Source of the DNA: JALYUA01 sp038253555
GTDB lineage: Bacteria > Acidobacteriota > Thermoanaerobaculia > UBA5066 > Gp7-AA6
Reading direction: 5' to 3'
Assembly (NCBI GenBank): GCA_038253555.1
Contig: JBBSGZ010000034.1
Location: forward strand, 1 to 31,754
DNA length: 31,754 bases
Shown: piece by piece, positions 14,823 to 23,478 of the stretch
Layout of the letters: each line of letters starts with the position of its first letter
How positions within the stretch are numbered: position 1 is the first letter of the stretch
Position numbers and translations under genes: made by a program
Notes under the pieces: model-generated
Database searches by the model: none
What the model was told of the DNA's origin: nothing
Seen by the model: only the letters and a program-made list of their open reading frames with translations

Positions 14823-16412
14823 TTGGCGCTTTCACCCGGCTCTCACCTCGGCCCCTACGAAGTCCAAGCACTCCTCGGCGCGGGCGGGATGGGAGAGGTG
14901 TACAAGGCGCGCGACACGCGGCTGGGCCGGACGGTCGCGATCAAGGTGCTGCCCGCGCACCTGGCGTCGTCGGAAGAGGTGCGCCAGCGGTTCGAGCGGG
15001 AGGCGAAGACGATCTCGCAGCTCTCGCATCCTCACATCTGCGCGGTCTATGACGTGGGGAGACAGGGCGAGACCGAGTACCTGGTGCTGGAGTTCCTGGA
15101 AGGCGAATCGCTGGCGGAGCGGCTCGTGAAGGGGCCGCTCCCGCTGGACCAGGCGCTCCGACTCGGAATCCAGATTGCGGATGCGCTGGAAGCCGCGCAC
15201 CGCCTCGGGATCGTGCACCGCGACCTGAAACCGGGCAACGTGATGGTCACGAAGTCCGGCGCCAAGGTCCTCGACTTCGGGCTCGCGAAGTTGCGGGAGG
15301 AAGAGCCGCACCCCGCCGGCTCCCGGCTCTCGGCCCTGGCGACTCAGAATGCTCCGTTGACGTCGGCCGGAACGATTCTCGGGACCGTGCAGTACATGCC
15401 CCCGGAGCAACTCGAGGGCAAGACGACGGATGCTCGCGCCGACGTCTTCGCGCTGGGAGCGACGCTCTACGAGATGGCGACCGGAAAGAGGGCCTTCTCG
15501 GGCGCGAGCCAGGCCGCGCTCATCTCGGCGATCCTGAACACCGAGCCGCCGCCGCTCTCCTCGACGCAGCCGATGAGCCCGCCCGCGCTCGATCGGCTGA
15601 TCAGGACCTGCCTCGCGAAGGACCCGGATCTTCGATGGCAATCCGCCCGGGATGTCGGCCTGCAGCTCGCCGCGATTGCCGACGGAGTGGAAACGGCTCC
15701 GGCGCCCCCTGCGAAGCTGAGACGGCGTCTGGGTCTGTGGGCCGCGACGGCGGCCGGCGTTCTGGTGGCGGCCGCTCTCTTCTTGCGGCCGCGGGCGCCC
15801 GAGCGCGCCCCCGGGAGCACGATCCGATTCTCCCTCTCTCCTCCCCCCGACGCCGGATTCGCGGGATCAATCGAGCGCTCCTGCATCGCACTGTCGCCCG
15901 ACGGCCGACAACTTGCCTTCGTCGGAGTGGAAACGAGCGGCCCAGGGCGCGTGTGGATTCGGGCGCTGGCGGATCTAAAGGCCCGGCCTCTGGCGGGCAC
16001 CGAGGGAGCGAATTCCATCTTCTGGTCCCCCGACGGGAGCTCGATCGGGTTCTTCACCGAACGGAGGCTCGCGCGCGTGGGGCTTTCCGGCGGCGCGCCG
16101 GTCCCGATCTGCGACATTGTCGGCGGCTTCGGACGTTCGGGATCCTGGGGCGCCGGCGGGCAAATCCTCTTCGCCAGCGTGGCGGGCGACGCGATCTATC
16201 GTGTGTCCGCCGACGGCGGCAAGCCCGAACCCGTCGTTCGCGCCGATCCCGCCCACGGCCTCATGGCGGTGGTCTGGCCCTCGTTTCTGCCGGACGGCCA
16301 GCGCTTTCTGTATCTGGCTTACGCGCCCCGGGAGACGACGCTGATGCTCTCCCGGACCGGAGAGCCGCCGCGCGCGATTGCTCCCCTGCGCTCGCGGGTG
16401 GAGTTTCTTTAG
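14823..16412 (+). CDS. Ser/Thr protein kinase with TM helix and TolB-like propeller, interrupted by an in-frame TAG
   Basis: A Hanks-type kinase domain occupies about residues 10-285: glycine loop GAGGMGEVYKA (19-29), K41 in VAIKVLP, catalytic HRDLKPGN (132-139), DFG (151-153), and PPE at 193-195. One transmembrane helix follows (about 304-321), then an exported beta-propeller of TolB/WD40-like repeats (ALSPDGRQLAFVG, FWSPDGSSIGFF). This is the usual acidobacterial sensor-kinase design, normally about 880 residues. Here TAG at 16410-16412 ends the protein at 529 residues, but the same frame continues open and homologous to 17471. TTG 14823 is the start by family alignment. Truncation in the propeller would leave the kinase intact but the sensor incomplete. 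Confidence 0.85.
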   Translation: MALSPGSHLGPYEVQALLGAGGMGEVYKARDTRLGRTVAIKVLPAHLASSEEVRQRFEREAKTISQLSHPHICAVYDVGRQGETEYLVLEFLEGESLAERLVKGPLPLDQALRLGIQIADALEAAHRLGIVHRDLKPGNVMVTKSGAKVLDFGLAKLREEEPHPAGSRLSALATQNAPLTSAGTILGTVQYMPPEQLEGKTTDARADVFALGATLYEMATGKRAFSGASQAALISAILNTEPPPLSSTQPMSPPALDRLIRTCLAKDPDLRWQSARDVGLQLAAIADGVETAPAPPAKLRRRLGLWAATAAGVLVAAALFLRPRAPERAPGSTIRFSLSPPPDAGFAGSIERSCIALSPDGRQLAFVGVETSGPGRVWIRALADLKARPLAGTEGANSIFWSPDGSSIGFFTERRLARVGLSGGAPVPICDIVGGFGRSGSWGAGGQILFASVAGDAIYRVSADGGKPEPVVRADPAHGLMAVVWPSFLPDGQRFLYLAYAPRETTLMLSRTGEPPRAIAPLRSRVEFL

Positions 16413-17471
16413 CCGGGCTACCTGGTCTTCGCGCGTGAAGGCGCGCTGTTCGCGCAGAGGTTCGACCCGACCGCGGGCAGGTTGACCGGCCCCGCGATCC
16501 CGATCGCGCCGGAGGTCAACTACTTCCTGTCGACTGGATGGGCCGCGTTCACGGCCTCGCGCTCCGGGACGTTCGCCTTTCATTCGCTGCAGGACGAGCT
16601 CCGGCTGACGTGGTTCGACCGGACCGGCCGGCCGCTCGGGCCCCTGGGACCTTCCGGCGGGTATCGCGACGTCGCGATTGCGCCGGATGGAAAGCGAATC
16701 CTGTTCTCGCGCGCCCAAAAGGCGATCGGAACATTGGACGTCTGGATGCTCGATCTCGCGCGCGGCACGGAGACGCCGGTGACGACTGACCCCCTCACCA
16801 GCGAGTTCGGCGGCGTCTGGCTGCCCGATGGAAAGTCGATCATCTACACTGTGGGCGGGCGCGGTGGCGCACCGCGGCTCTACTCGCGTCAGCTCGCCAG
16901 CGGAGAGGAGCGGGAGCTCCTGCCGGCGGGGGGGTTTCAGCTCGCGACCAGCCTTTCACCGGATGGCGATCTGCTCGCCTTCGACGAACGAAGCGCGGCC
17001 GGGTCCTCCGAGGCGTGGACGATGCGGCTCGGTGGGGACTCCCGGCCTGCGCGGTTTTTTCCCCCCGGCACCGCCGCGGCAAGCGTCCGCTTCTCTCCCG
17101 ATGGCCGCGCCGCGGCGTTCCTGTCGAGCGAATCCGGAACTCTCGAGGCCTACGTGGTTCTCCTGGGGTCGCCCGGCGAGAAGATTCGAGTCTCGACGAA
17201 GGGAGCCTACATCCTGAGCTTCGGCCGCGACGGGAAAGAGCTGTTCTACGTTTCGCCCGCGAACGAGGTCGTTTCCGTTCCGATCCGAACGGCGCCGTCG
17301 CTCGAGCCGGGCGAGCCGCGCCCGCTCTTCCGTCTCGCCGCGGGTCGCGAATGGAGTGCCTTTGACGTCGCGCCGGATGGGCGTTTTCTGGCTGTGGTCC
17401 AGGAAGTCTCGGGCAGCGCGCAGCCCGCGACCATCATCGTGAACTGGGCCGCGGAGCTCTCGCAGAAATGA
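16413..17471 (+). pseudogene. Distal propeller half of the Ser/Thr kinase, after the in-frame TAG
   Basis: Directly after the TAG the frame continues PGYLVFAREGALFAQRFDP, a conserved segment of the propeller in these kinases, followed by more 'SPDG' blades (IAPDGKRILFS, WLPDGKSIIY, LSPDGDLLAFDE, FSPDGRAAAFLS, VAPDGRFLAVV) to a TGA at 17469-17471. A TTG at 16482 could start a separate product, but it has no kinase or export signal. With read-through the whole gene would be 14823-17471, about 882 residues, which is normal length. A single-base change (for example TCG or AAG to TAG) explains the break. The end overlaps the next kinase start as ATGA. Confidence 0.75.
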
Positions 17472-17656
17472 GTCTTTCAGCCGGTACGCGCCTCGGTCCC
17501 TACGAGATCCTCGCGCCGAGCGGCGCGGGCGGGATGGGCGAGGTGTACAAGGCGCGCGACTCGCGCCTCGACCGGACGGTCGCGGTCAAGGCCAAAGGGC
17601 GCACGGCAGACCTGGAGGCCGGCCTCCGGCCGTCTCCTGCCGCTGGCACGATCTGA
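17468..17656 (+). pseudogene. Truncated second Ser/Thr kinase (N-terminal 40 residues)
   Basis: The ATG overlaps the preceding stop (ATGA), as expected for tandem kinase genes. The first residues (LSAGTRLGPYEIL, GAGGMGEVYKARDSRLD, RTVAVK) match the kinase N-lobe up to the catalytic lysine. After about position 17592 the kinase similarity stops and the remaining 20 codons are unrelated. The break is followed directly by a tyrosine-integrase C-terminal fragment, so a deletion or insertion event fused the two. No functional kinase can be made. Confidence 0.75.
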
Positions 17657-17835
17657 GACACACCTTCTGCACCCGACTACTAGAGCAGGGGCAGGGGCTC
17701 CAGATCCTCGCCGCGCTCATGGGGTGGATCGCCGCGACTACGGTACGCATGGCGAAGCGGTACGACCACTTTTCGGACGATGCATTGAGCACCGCCGTCG
17801 CGGTTCTCGATAGTCCGAAAACCGCCCGGAATTGA
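17638..17835 (+). pseudogene. Tyrosine recombinase/phage-type integrase C-terminal remnant
   Basis: This frame has no start of its own but encodes CRWHDLRHTFCTRLLEQG, LAALMGW and TTVRMAKRYDHFSDDA, then TGA. It carries the C-terminal catalytic part of a tyrosine recombinase: H-x-x-R in HDLRHT, and the nucleophile Tyr in AKRYDHF. About 65 codons remain; the N-terminal DNA-binding part and the first catalytic Arg are missing. It points toward the 3' end of tRNA-Asn only 75 bp away, which fits a decayed integrated element that used that tRNA as attachment site (inference). Confidence 0.75.
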
Positions 17836-17909
17836 AGGAGGGTCCCCCGAGAATCACCCCGAGCAGCGAAACAGGCCGAGACGGGATCGCACGTAAGTGC
17901 TTGTGGTTT

Positions 17910-17984
17910 TGGCTCCTCAGGTAGGATTTGAACCTACAACCCCCCGGTTAACAGCCGGGTGCTCTGCCATTGAGCTACTGAGGA
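17910..17984 (-). tRNA. tRNA-Asn (anticodon GTT), CCA encoded
   Basis: On the minus strand the sequence folds as a complete cloverleaf: acceptor TCCTCAG/CTGAGGA, D arm with AGCTCAATGGCAGAGC, anticodon loop CTGTTAA giving GTT, T arm GGTTCAAATCC, discriminator G and an encoded CCA. It lies between the integrase remnant and the lipoprotein gene. No attB/attR duplication of its 3' end is visible inside the window. Confidence 0.95.
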
Positions 17985-18031
17985 ACGGCAGCGGATCGCG
18001 AACGTTAGCCGAGGCGGCAGGGGGTGTCAAC

Positions 18032-18532
18032 TCACGGAATCGCCGACCACGATGCCCACGTCACGCGCCAGCGGCTGCCTGACGGGGCGATCCGGGTTTC
18101 GAACTGCCACGAGGAGGTCGATGGGCGCAGTCCGTCGAGGCCGGCGATCTTCCTCGCGCGGCCGGAGAGGTCCACGCGAAATCGCGCGAGCGCCGCGCCT
18201 TCGGAGCGCTCGACTTTCAGGTCCCGGACGGTCACGTCGAGGCTCTCCCATGCGGCAAAGAACTGCCGCAGCCTCGGCTCGACGTCCGCCTTGCGCGAGC
18301 CGTCGGCGGCCTGGAAATCCTCCGCGACCCGATCCAGAAACGCTCTGGCGTCGCGATCCCGGGCGGCGCGCGTGAGCTCGTGCACCGCCTCCGCCGCCGG
18401 ATCGCCTTTCCTGTGACAGCCGGTCAGGACTGAAAGGGCGAGAGTCAGTACAACCGCTGTGGCGATCCACCGCCTCGAGATCTGGCCGCTTCGCCAGTTC
18501 CCGATCTCGAGGCATGAAAAAATCGCGTTCAT
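18032..18532 (-). CDS. Small lipoprotein with NTF2/DUF4440-like domain
   Basis: The 166-residue product starts at ATG 18532 with a GGGGGA purine run about 6 bases upstream. A signal segment (ISRRWIATAVVLTLALSV) ends in the lipobox LTGC, so the protein is predicted to be a lipid-anchored periplasmic or outer-membrane protein. The rest (AVHELTRAARDRDARAFLD ... WQFETRIAPSGSRWRV) is a single alpha+beta domain resembling NTF2-like/SnoaL-type folds, often found in small lipoproteins of unknown function. No catalytic residues are recognised. The gene diverges from the hemerythrin gene at 18638, leaving a 105-bp shared promoter region. Confidence 0.75.
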   Translation of the reverse strand: MNAIFSCLEIGNWRSGQISRRWIATAVVLTLALSVLTGCHRKGDPAAEAVHELTRAARDRDARAFLDRVAEDFQAADGSRKADVEPRLRQFFAAWESLDVTVRDLKVERSEGAALARFRVDLSGRARKIAGLDGLRPSTSSWQFETRIAPSGSRWRVTWASWSAIP

Positions 18533-18637
18533 GAAGTTCCCCCGCGGTCCGAAGGCCCCCGTGCCACCATCTTCTCCCGATGGAACTTCTTCTGACGCTC
18601 TCGAGCGCCGTCTGATTTCAAAGACCCGGCTCGGATC

Positions 18638-19054
18638 ATGACGGACGCGGGCGAGCTCGCGCCAGAAGACGCCGACGCTCTTCGTTCCGAGCATCGGGAC
18701 CTGGACGCCCTGCTGGGGGAATTTCTCGCCGCCGCTTCCGCGGGAGCGCTCGCCGCATCCGGCGATGCGATCGCCCGCCTCGATGACGCGATTCGTGTTC
18801 ACACGCGTTTCGAAGAGAGTCTCTTTCCCGGCGCGGCGGGAAAGCTCGTCGCCCGCGCGGAGGAAACGTTCCGGGAAGAACTGTTCCGCGACCTGCGGCT
18901 GGAGCATGTTCAGATCCGCGAGTTGTCCGGGATGATCCGCCGGGTGCTCGGCGAGTCGGGTGATCCGGGCGGCGTCCGCACGCTCGCTGCGAACCTGGCC
19001 TCACGATGGGAAGCCCACACGGCGCGCGAAGAGAAGGAGTGGATCGCCGGTTAG
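18638..19054 (+). CDS. Hemerythrin-like HHE domain protein
   Basis: The 138-residue protein shows the hemerythrin HHE pattern that binds a diiron centre: H19 (SEHRDLDALL), H55 and E59 (VHTRFEESLFP), H90 (RLEHVQIRE), and H127/E131 (WEAHTAREE). This indicates an O2- or NO-related sensing, storage or redox role, in the cytoplasm since no signal peptide is seen. Length is normal for a single-domain member. It stands alone, divergent from the lipoprotein gene and convergent with yjbQ, with 81 bp between its stop and the yjbQ stop. The ATG is the only good in-frame start; no strong Shine-Dalgarno precedes it. Confidence 0.85.
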   Translation: MTDAGELAPEDADALRSEHRDLDALLGEFLAAASAGALAASGDAIARLDDAIRVHTRFEESLFPGAAGKLVARAEETFREELFRDLRLEHVQIRELSGMIRRVLGESGDPGGVRTLAANLASRWEAHTAREEKEWIAG

Positions 19055-19135
19055 TTTCGAGCCCCATCGCGCGACGACCGAACGGGTCCGCTCCTCACGC
19101 TCGAAGCAAGCGGGAAGAAGCGACCCGACAGATCT

Positions 19136-19528
19136 TCACCGGGACAGAGCCGTCACCTCGACCGTTCTTTCCCGGGGCCCGTCGAGCTCGATGAAGAAGA
19201 TCCCCTGCCAGCGGCCGAGTCTGGGCCGGCCCTTATCGAGCGGCACGAGCCGTGACGTACCGATCGCCTCGGAGAGGAAGTGCGCGGGAGAGTTTCCCTC
19301 GTCATGGTCGAAACGGACGCCGGGGACCCACGCGGCGAGGGCGCGCTCCATGTCCGTGATGACGTCAGGATCGTAGTTCTCGCCGATCGTGACGGCGGCC
19401 GTCGTATGCGGCACGGAGATCAGGAGCGCCCCGTCCCGAACGCCGAGCTTCTCCGCCGCTGCGACCACGCGGTCCGTGATGTCGGAACGCTCGATCTTCT
19501 TCCCCGTCCGAATCGAAAACTCGATCAT
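19136..19528 (-). CDS. yjbQ: YjbQ family protein (UPF0047)
   Basis: The 130-residue protein matches the YjbQ/UPF0047 family throughout: SVPHTTAAVTIGENYDPDV (about 39-57), FDHDEGNSPAHFLSEAIGTS with two conserved His, and LGRWQGIFFIELDGPRER near the end. E. coli YjbQ shows secondary thiamine-phosphate synthase activity, but the physiological role of the family is still uncertain. The ATG has a strong GGAGG 5 bases upstream, so the start is secure. It is a separate transcription unit, convergent with the hemerythrin gene and followed upstream by a heptamer-repeat intergenic region. Confidence 0.92.
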   Translation of the reverse strand: MIEFSIRTGKKIERSDITDRVVAAAEKLGVRDGALLISVPHTTAAVTIGENYDPDVITDMERALAAWVPGVRFDHDEGNSPAHFLSEAIGTSRLVPLDKGRPRLGRWQGIFFIELDGPRERTVEVTALSR

Positions 19529-19552
19529 GAGACCCTCCTGCGATTCCGCCTT

Positions 19553-19588
19553 TCATTCATCGCCCTTCGCTCATCGCCCTTCGCCTCC
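19553..19588. repeat. 7-bp-period repeat tract between yjbQ and the lytic transglycosylase gene
   Basis: The tract reads as heptamers CATCGCC/CTTCGCT/CATCGCC/CTTCGCC, giving a clean 14-bp double unit. It occupies almost the entire 60-bp intergenic space and stops at the transglycosylase stop codon. It belongs to the same period class as tracts at 23479, 26136, 26597 and 31131, though with a different unit. Confidence 0.7.
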
Positions 19589-21790
19589 TCAGGGATACAG
19601 CTCCCTGTACGACCCCGAAAAGAGCATCACGCGCCGGACGTAGTCGCGCGTTTCGAACGCTGGGTGCGATTCAAACACCTCATCGTCGGGAAGGCCGGCA
19701 TTCTCCCGCAGCACCCGCGCCATTCGAGTCGGTCCTCCGTTGTATGCGGCGAGCGCCCAGAGCGGGTTGTTCGAAAACCGGTCGAACAGGCTCCTCAGGT
19801 AGGCGGCCCCCAGACGCGCGTTCATCGAGGGATCGTAGAGAAACGCCCGGCGGTAGCGCACGCGAAGAACGGACTTCGCGAGACTCTTTGCCGTGCCGGG
19901 CATCAGCTGCGTCAGGCCGAGAGCGCCGGCGCGCGACCGCGCCTCCGGGTCGAACACGCTTTCCTGCCGGACCAGGCCTCTCAGGATCGCCGGATCGAGG
20001 CGGACCTGCCGCGCCTCCGACGCCAGAAATCCGCCGATCTCGATCGGGTAGTAGAAGCGCCGCCAGCCGTCCGGCACCTTCGCCTCCTCCGCGGTGCCGA
20101 TCTCCGGAAAGGCGCGCTTCACGGCGGCGGCGGCCGGCGCAAATCTCCCCAGCGCAAACTCCGCCTGCGCGATGCGCAGATCGCGTCCGCGGGTCCCCGG
20201 AAGCCGCCGTGCTTCCGCCGCGGCCTCTTCGAAGAACCGGAGCCGCAGAAGCTCGTCGGTGCGCCGGAATACGGCCGTCTCGCGCGAGGGATCGGGAAGC
20301 GGAACCGGCCGGCGAAGCCGATAGTCCGGAACGCGGCGGCGCGCAAAGAGGGCGTACACGTCGGGAGGCTCTCCTGTCGCGAGCGACTCGAACAGCGGCA
20401 CGGCCTCCGCGCCGCGGCCTTCGCGGGCCAGACACCTCGCGCGCCAGTAGAGCAGGCGCCGTTCGCGCGGAACGTCGCGGTACACCGCCGCGAGCGCCTC
20501 GAGCTGTTGTCTCGCGCCGCGAAAATCGGCAGCGCGGTATTTCTCCCAGGTCAGTTTCCAGAGCGGTTCGAATCCAACCGTCGAGCCCCCGGCCTCGGCC
20601 ATCACGCCCCGCGCCTGCTCCAGGCCCTCGTCGAAGCGCCCGACCTCCGCCGCGAGCCGGAGGAGCCGCTCTCGCGCCCCGATCCGAACCGCCGCCGGCG
20701 CCGGAGGCACCGTCAGCGCGAGAAACGGCCGCCGCGCGAAGGGGAGGAGCGGGTCTCCGTCGGTGAACGGACCCTTGCGGCGTGCGCGCACGGCGGTCAA
20801 CGCGAAGTCGGCCCGCAAAAGGCGCGCGTCGAAGTCCGCCGGAGTCCCGTCTTCGGGGATCGCCCCGGCCACTGCCTCGCCCCCCTTCGCGTCGCCCCCG
20901 CGGGAGAGCGCTCGGGAGAGCGCAAGCAGGTTTGCCGCCCGATCTTCCGCGGGCCATGCCGGCGCGGGGTCCTGCCGCAGCAGGCGGATTCCGCGGGCGG
21001 GGGAGGCGCCCGAGGCGAGGATGCGGCCGAGGCGGCCCCGATCCGCCGGCGAAAGCGCCGCGATCTGCTCGCGCACGAGCGTCCTGGCAATTGGAGCCAC
21101 GGCGCCAGGTTCGAGCCCCGCGAGCGCGAGATCGCGCGCTCCCGCGGCAGCGGAGGGACGATCGCCCGAAGCGAGCGACAAACGGATGCGCTCGGGCGCG
21201 ACCGCCAGGGCGTCCGCGGGTGCCAGCCGGGCGACGGCGCCGAGCACCGCGGCGGCGTCTCCCGCCGCGCCGCGCCGCGCGAGCGCCTGCGCGAGCCCGC
21301 GGCCGGCGGCGGACCGCATCGCAAACTCCTCGTCCGTTTCCCAGGCGGCCCGCCAGGCGTCCACCGCCTCCGGGAGACGTCCCGCCCCCTCTAAGGCGCG
21401 TGCGAAAAGGATCTGTCGATAGGGCTCCAGGCCGATCGCCGCGGCCGGTGCGACATCGAGCTCCCGCAGCGCTCCCGCGAAGTCGCGCCGGTGGAGGGCG
21501 TCGGCGGCCAGCAGGAGGCCGACGCGAGCCGACCACGCCGGAAGAAGCGCGGCCCGCCGCCGGATCTCCTCGAGAACCGCCCGTCCCTCCGCGGAGTGAT
21601 CGCCCTCGAGAGAGTCGGCCGCCCGCGCAAACTCCGCGTCGAAATCACCGCTGACCGGGCGCAGCGCGACGTCCGCGTGAACGACCGGCCCGGCCAGGAG
21701 AGCCGCCAGGAGAAGCGCGGCCGCAATTCGCCCCCGCTGGGTTCGCGGGTCCGTGGCGGGGGAACCGGAAGAGCGGGAACGGACGCGCAG
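19589..21790 (-). CDS. slt: Slt70-like soluble lytic murein transglycosylase
   Basis: The C-terminal domain is an SLT catalytic domain that cleaves peptidoglycan glycan strands: LVRQESVFDPEARSRAGALG (catalytic Glu in RQES), GLTQLMPGTA, then NPLWALAAYNGGPTRM. The preceding 500 residues are a helical Arg/Ala-rich superhelix with TPR-like repeats, as in Slt70. A signal peptide-like stretch (AALLLAALLAGPVVHAD) starts about 25 residues after the start, so export to the periplasm is expected. The start is uncertain: there is no in-frame ATG, GTG or TTG near the signal; CTG 21790 (used here) and ATT 21727 are candidates. The open frame further upstream to 22411 overlaps the neighbouring gene and shows no homology. 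The gene follows the GAF-like gene by about 31 bp, same strand. Confidence 0.85.
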   Translation of the reverse strand: MRVRSRSSGSPATDPRTQRGRIAAALLLAALLAGPVVHADVALRPVSGDFDAEFARAADSLEGDHSAEGRAVLEEIRRRAALLPAWSARVGLLLAADALHRRDFAGALRELDVAPAAAIGLEPYRQILFARALEGAGRLPEAVDAWRAAWETDEEFAMRSAAGRGLAQALARRGAAGDAAAVLGAVARLAPADALAVAPERIRLSLASGDRPSAAAGARDLALAGLEPGAVAPIARTLVREQIAALSPADRGRLGRILASGASPARGIRLLRQDPAPAWPAEDRAANLLALSRALSRGGDAKGGEAVAGAIPEDGTPADFDARLLRADFALTAVRARRKGPFTDGDPLLPFARRPFLALTVPPAPAAVRIGARERLLRLAAEVGRFDEGLEQARGVMAEAGGSTVGFEPLWKLTWEKYRAADFRGARQQLEALAAVYRDVPRERRLLYWRARCLAREGRGAEAVPLFESLATGEPPDVYALFARRRVPDYRLRRPVPLPDPSRETAVFRRTDELLRLRFFEEAAAEARRLPGTRGRDLRIAQAEFALGRFAPAAAAVKRAFPEIGTAEEAKVPDGWRRFYYPIEIGGFLASEARQVRLDPAILRGLVRQESVFDPEARSRAGALGLTQLMPGTAKSLAKSVLRVRYRRAFLYDPSMNARLGAAYLRSLFDRFSNNPLWALAAYNGGPTRMARVLRENAGLPDDEVFESHPAFETRDYVRRVMLFSGSYRELYP

Positions 21791-21821
21791 GGAGGAGAGA
21801 AGCGGCGTGACGCGGGCCGGG

Positions 21822-23408
21822 TCAGAGACCGAGCGACTCCGCCCGACCTTCCGCGAGGATACGCACCAGCTCTTCGTAGAAGAAATTCGAGCTGGACCGC
21901 ACGTCTTCCGGAATGCGGTCGTCGTACATCTGCCGGCTTCGATCGATATCTTCCCTGAGCCGAGGATAGAGATCGCCGTGCTGACGTCCTTCAAGGACGG
22001 CCTTCTCGTTGTAAAGCTTGATCTCCGAGACCAGCAGCTTGGCGAAGCGGCGGGCCTCGTCCCGGCGCTCGTCGCCGTCGGCGGGCGCGAGAGGGCCGGC
22101 GAGGCGGCGGCCGCCGGAGGGCGGCTGAAAAGCAGAAGACACCGGAGGCGCGGGGGCGGGCGGGACGGGAGCCGGCGGGCGCGCCGTTTCCGGCGATCGC
22201 GGCGGGGGCGGGGCGTCCGGAATTTCGCCTCGGGAGGAGATCCGCTCGGGAGGAGCGGGCTCGTCGTCCGGCTCGTAAGCGAGTGAGGGCTCCGGCGCCG
22301 CGTCCGCGCCCGCGTGTGCGGCGGGCCCGGCTTCCGGAGGGGATGCCGGCGCGGGAGCGTGTTCCGCCTCGGGCTCGGCAAACTCGGGCTCGGCAGAGTG
22401 CGCGTGCTCATCGGAGGGCGCGGGCTCGGCGGAGTGCGCCGGCTGGGGCGGCATCGGCGCCGGCGCCGCGGGAGGGGCCGCGCCGAAGCGCAGCACCTGC
22501 GTTCCGAAGGACTCGCGCGGGCCGGGTCGCGAGGACTCGGCAGGCGTTTCGCGAGCGGCCGGTTTCTCCTCAGCCGCCTGCGGAGGAGCGGCCGTCGGAG
22601 GGGCGGCGGGCGCTTCCTCGATCTTAGAAGACCCGGTCGCCGGCGCCGCTTCGAAGACCGAGAGAGGGCGCAGCGCCGGAGCCGGCTTCAACTTGCGGCC
22701 GGCGAGCCGGTCGACGAAAAGCCCTGCTAGAAAGGTCAGGAAGGCGATCGATTCCGGATCGAAGCGCTTCTCGTCGTCCGCGGTGCAGTCGGCGTAGACG
22801 GCACCGGAGACTTTTTCCTTGACGACCATGGGCACCAGCACGGCGGATGAGGCGTTGGCCGCGCCGAGCCGCGCGGAGACGTCATTGCCGGCGGGAAGCC
22901 GGAATGAGGCGCCCTCGATCACCTGGGAGAGGGGGCCGCCATCCATCGGCAGCACGACGCGCCGAGCGGCCTCGTCGCTCCCGCCGTGGTCGCCGAACCC
23001 GGTTGCCTTCCACACCACCAGCGACCCGGATTTCGAGATCAGGAGAGCGGCGCGGGAAGCATGCCGGCGGCAGAGCTCCAGGAAGCGGTGCAGCGCCTCC
23101 ACCTGATTGCCGGCGTCATCGAGACCGCGCGCGACTTCGATGGAGAGAAGTCCCGCGCCGGTCGGCCGTTCCGGAAGCTCGCTTGCCCCGGGCGCAGGCG
23201 CCGGCTCGGGAAACGCGACGAGCTCCGGCGGCACCAGCCCCGTGAAGTCCTGGTCGAACCGGGAGATAAAACCCTCCCAGCGCCGGTCGGACTCCAGACG
23301 CAACCGTTCGAACTCGTCGCGCAATCCGGCGAACCGTTCCAGCAACCGGCGCTCGATCTCGGATTCGAGCCGCCGCAGTCGGTCTTCGGATTCGCTCACT
23401 CGGCGCAT
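21822..23408 (-). CDS. GAF-like domain protein with long Pro/Ala-rich linker and conserved C-terminal domain
   Basis: Three regions are seen in 528 residues. An N-terminal coiled coil (about 1-45) leads to a GAF-like domain (about 85-245; LLISKSGSLVVWKATGFG, VLVPMVVKEKVSGAVYADCT, FLTFLAGLFVDRLAG). A linker of about 200 residues rich in Pro, Ala, Glu and His follows, with tandem HSAEP-type units. Then comes a compact C-terminal domain (about 445-528; ARRFAKLLVSEIKLYNEKAV, YPRLREDIDRSRQMYDDRIP, FFYEELVRILAEG). Similar terminal domains are seen on zinc-ribbon or regulatory proteins of Acidobacteria and Deltaproteobacteria, function unknown. The ATG at 23408 has no clear Shine-Dalgarno. The gene precedes the lytic transglycosylase in the same direction and may be co-transcribed. 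Confidence 0.6.
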   Translation of the reverse strand: MRRVSESEDRLRRLESEIERRLLERFAGLRDEFERLRLESDRRWEGFISRFDQDFTGLVPPELVAFPEPAPAPGASELPERPTGAGLLSIEVARGLDDAGNQVEALHRFLELCRRHASRAALLISKSGSLVVWKATGFGDHGGSDEAARRVVLPMDGGPLSQVIEGASFRLPAGNDVSARLGAANASSAVLVPMVVKEKVSGAVYADCTADDEKRFDPESIAFLTFLAGLFVDRLAGRKLKPAPALRPLSVFEAAPATGSSKIEEAPAAPPTAAPPQAAEEKPAARETPAESSRPGPRESFGTQVLRFGAAPPAAPAPMPPQPAHSAEPAPSDEHAHSAEPEFAEPEAEHAPAPASPPEAGPAAHAGADAAPEPSLAYEPDDEPAPPERISSRGEIPDAPPPPRSPETARPPAPVPPAPAPPVSSAFQPPSGGRRLAGPLAPADGDERRDEARRFAKLLVSEIKLYNEKAVLEGRQHGDLYPRLREDIDRSRQMYDDRIPEDVRSSSNFFYEELVRILAEGRAESLGL

Positions 23409-23478
23409 TATCCGGGCGCGCTCGGGACAGAGTCAAACGGTTTGGTGCTCGAGAGGAAGCATTTGCTCAAGAACGAGA

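Noticed and set aside
14832..15641. Minus-strand open frame across the Ser/Thr kinase domain
   Set aside because: Antisense of conserved kinase motifs; composition is Arg/Gly-rich without homology.
19280..21394. Long plus-strand open frame of about 700 codons opposite the lytic transglycosylase
   Set aside because: It is a mirror frame in GC-rich DNA; residues are Arg/Pro-rich with no domain, and the opposite strand encodes a clear SLT enzyme.
21791..22411. N-terminal extension of the lytic transglycosylase frame
   Set aside because: Overlaps the GAF-like gene for 590 bp, is Ser/Pro/Arg-rich and lies before the signal peptide.
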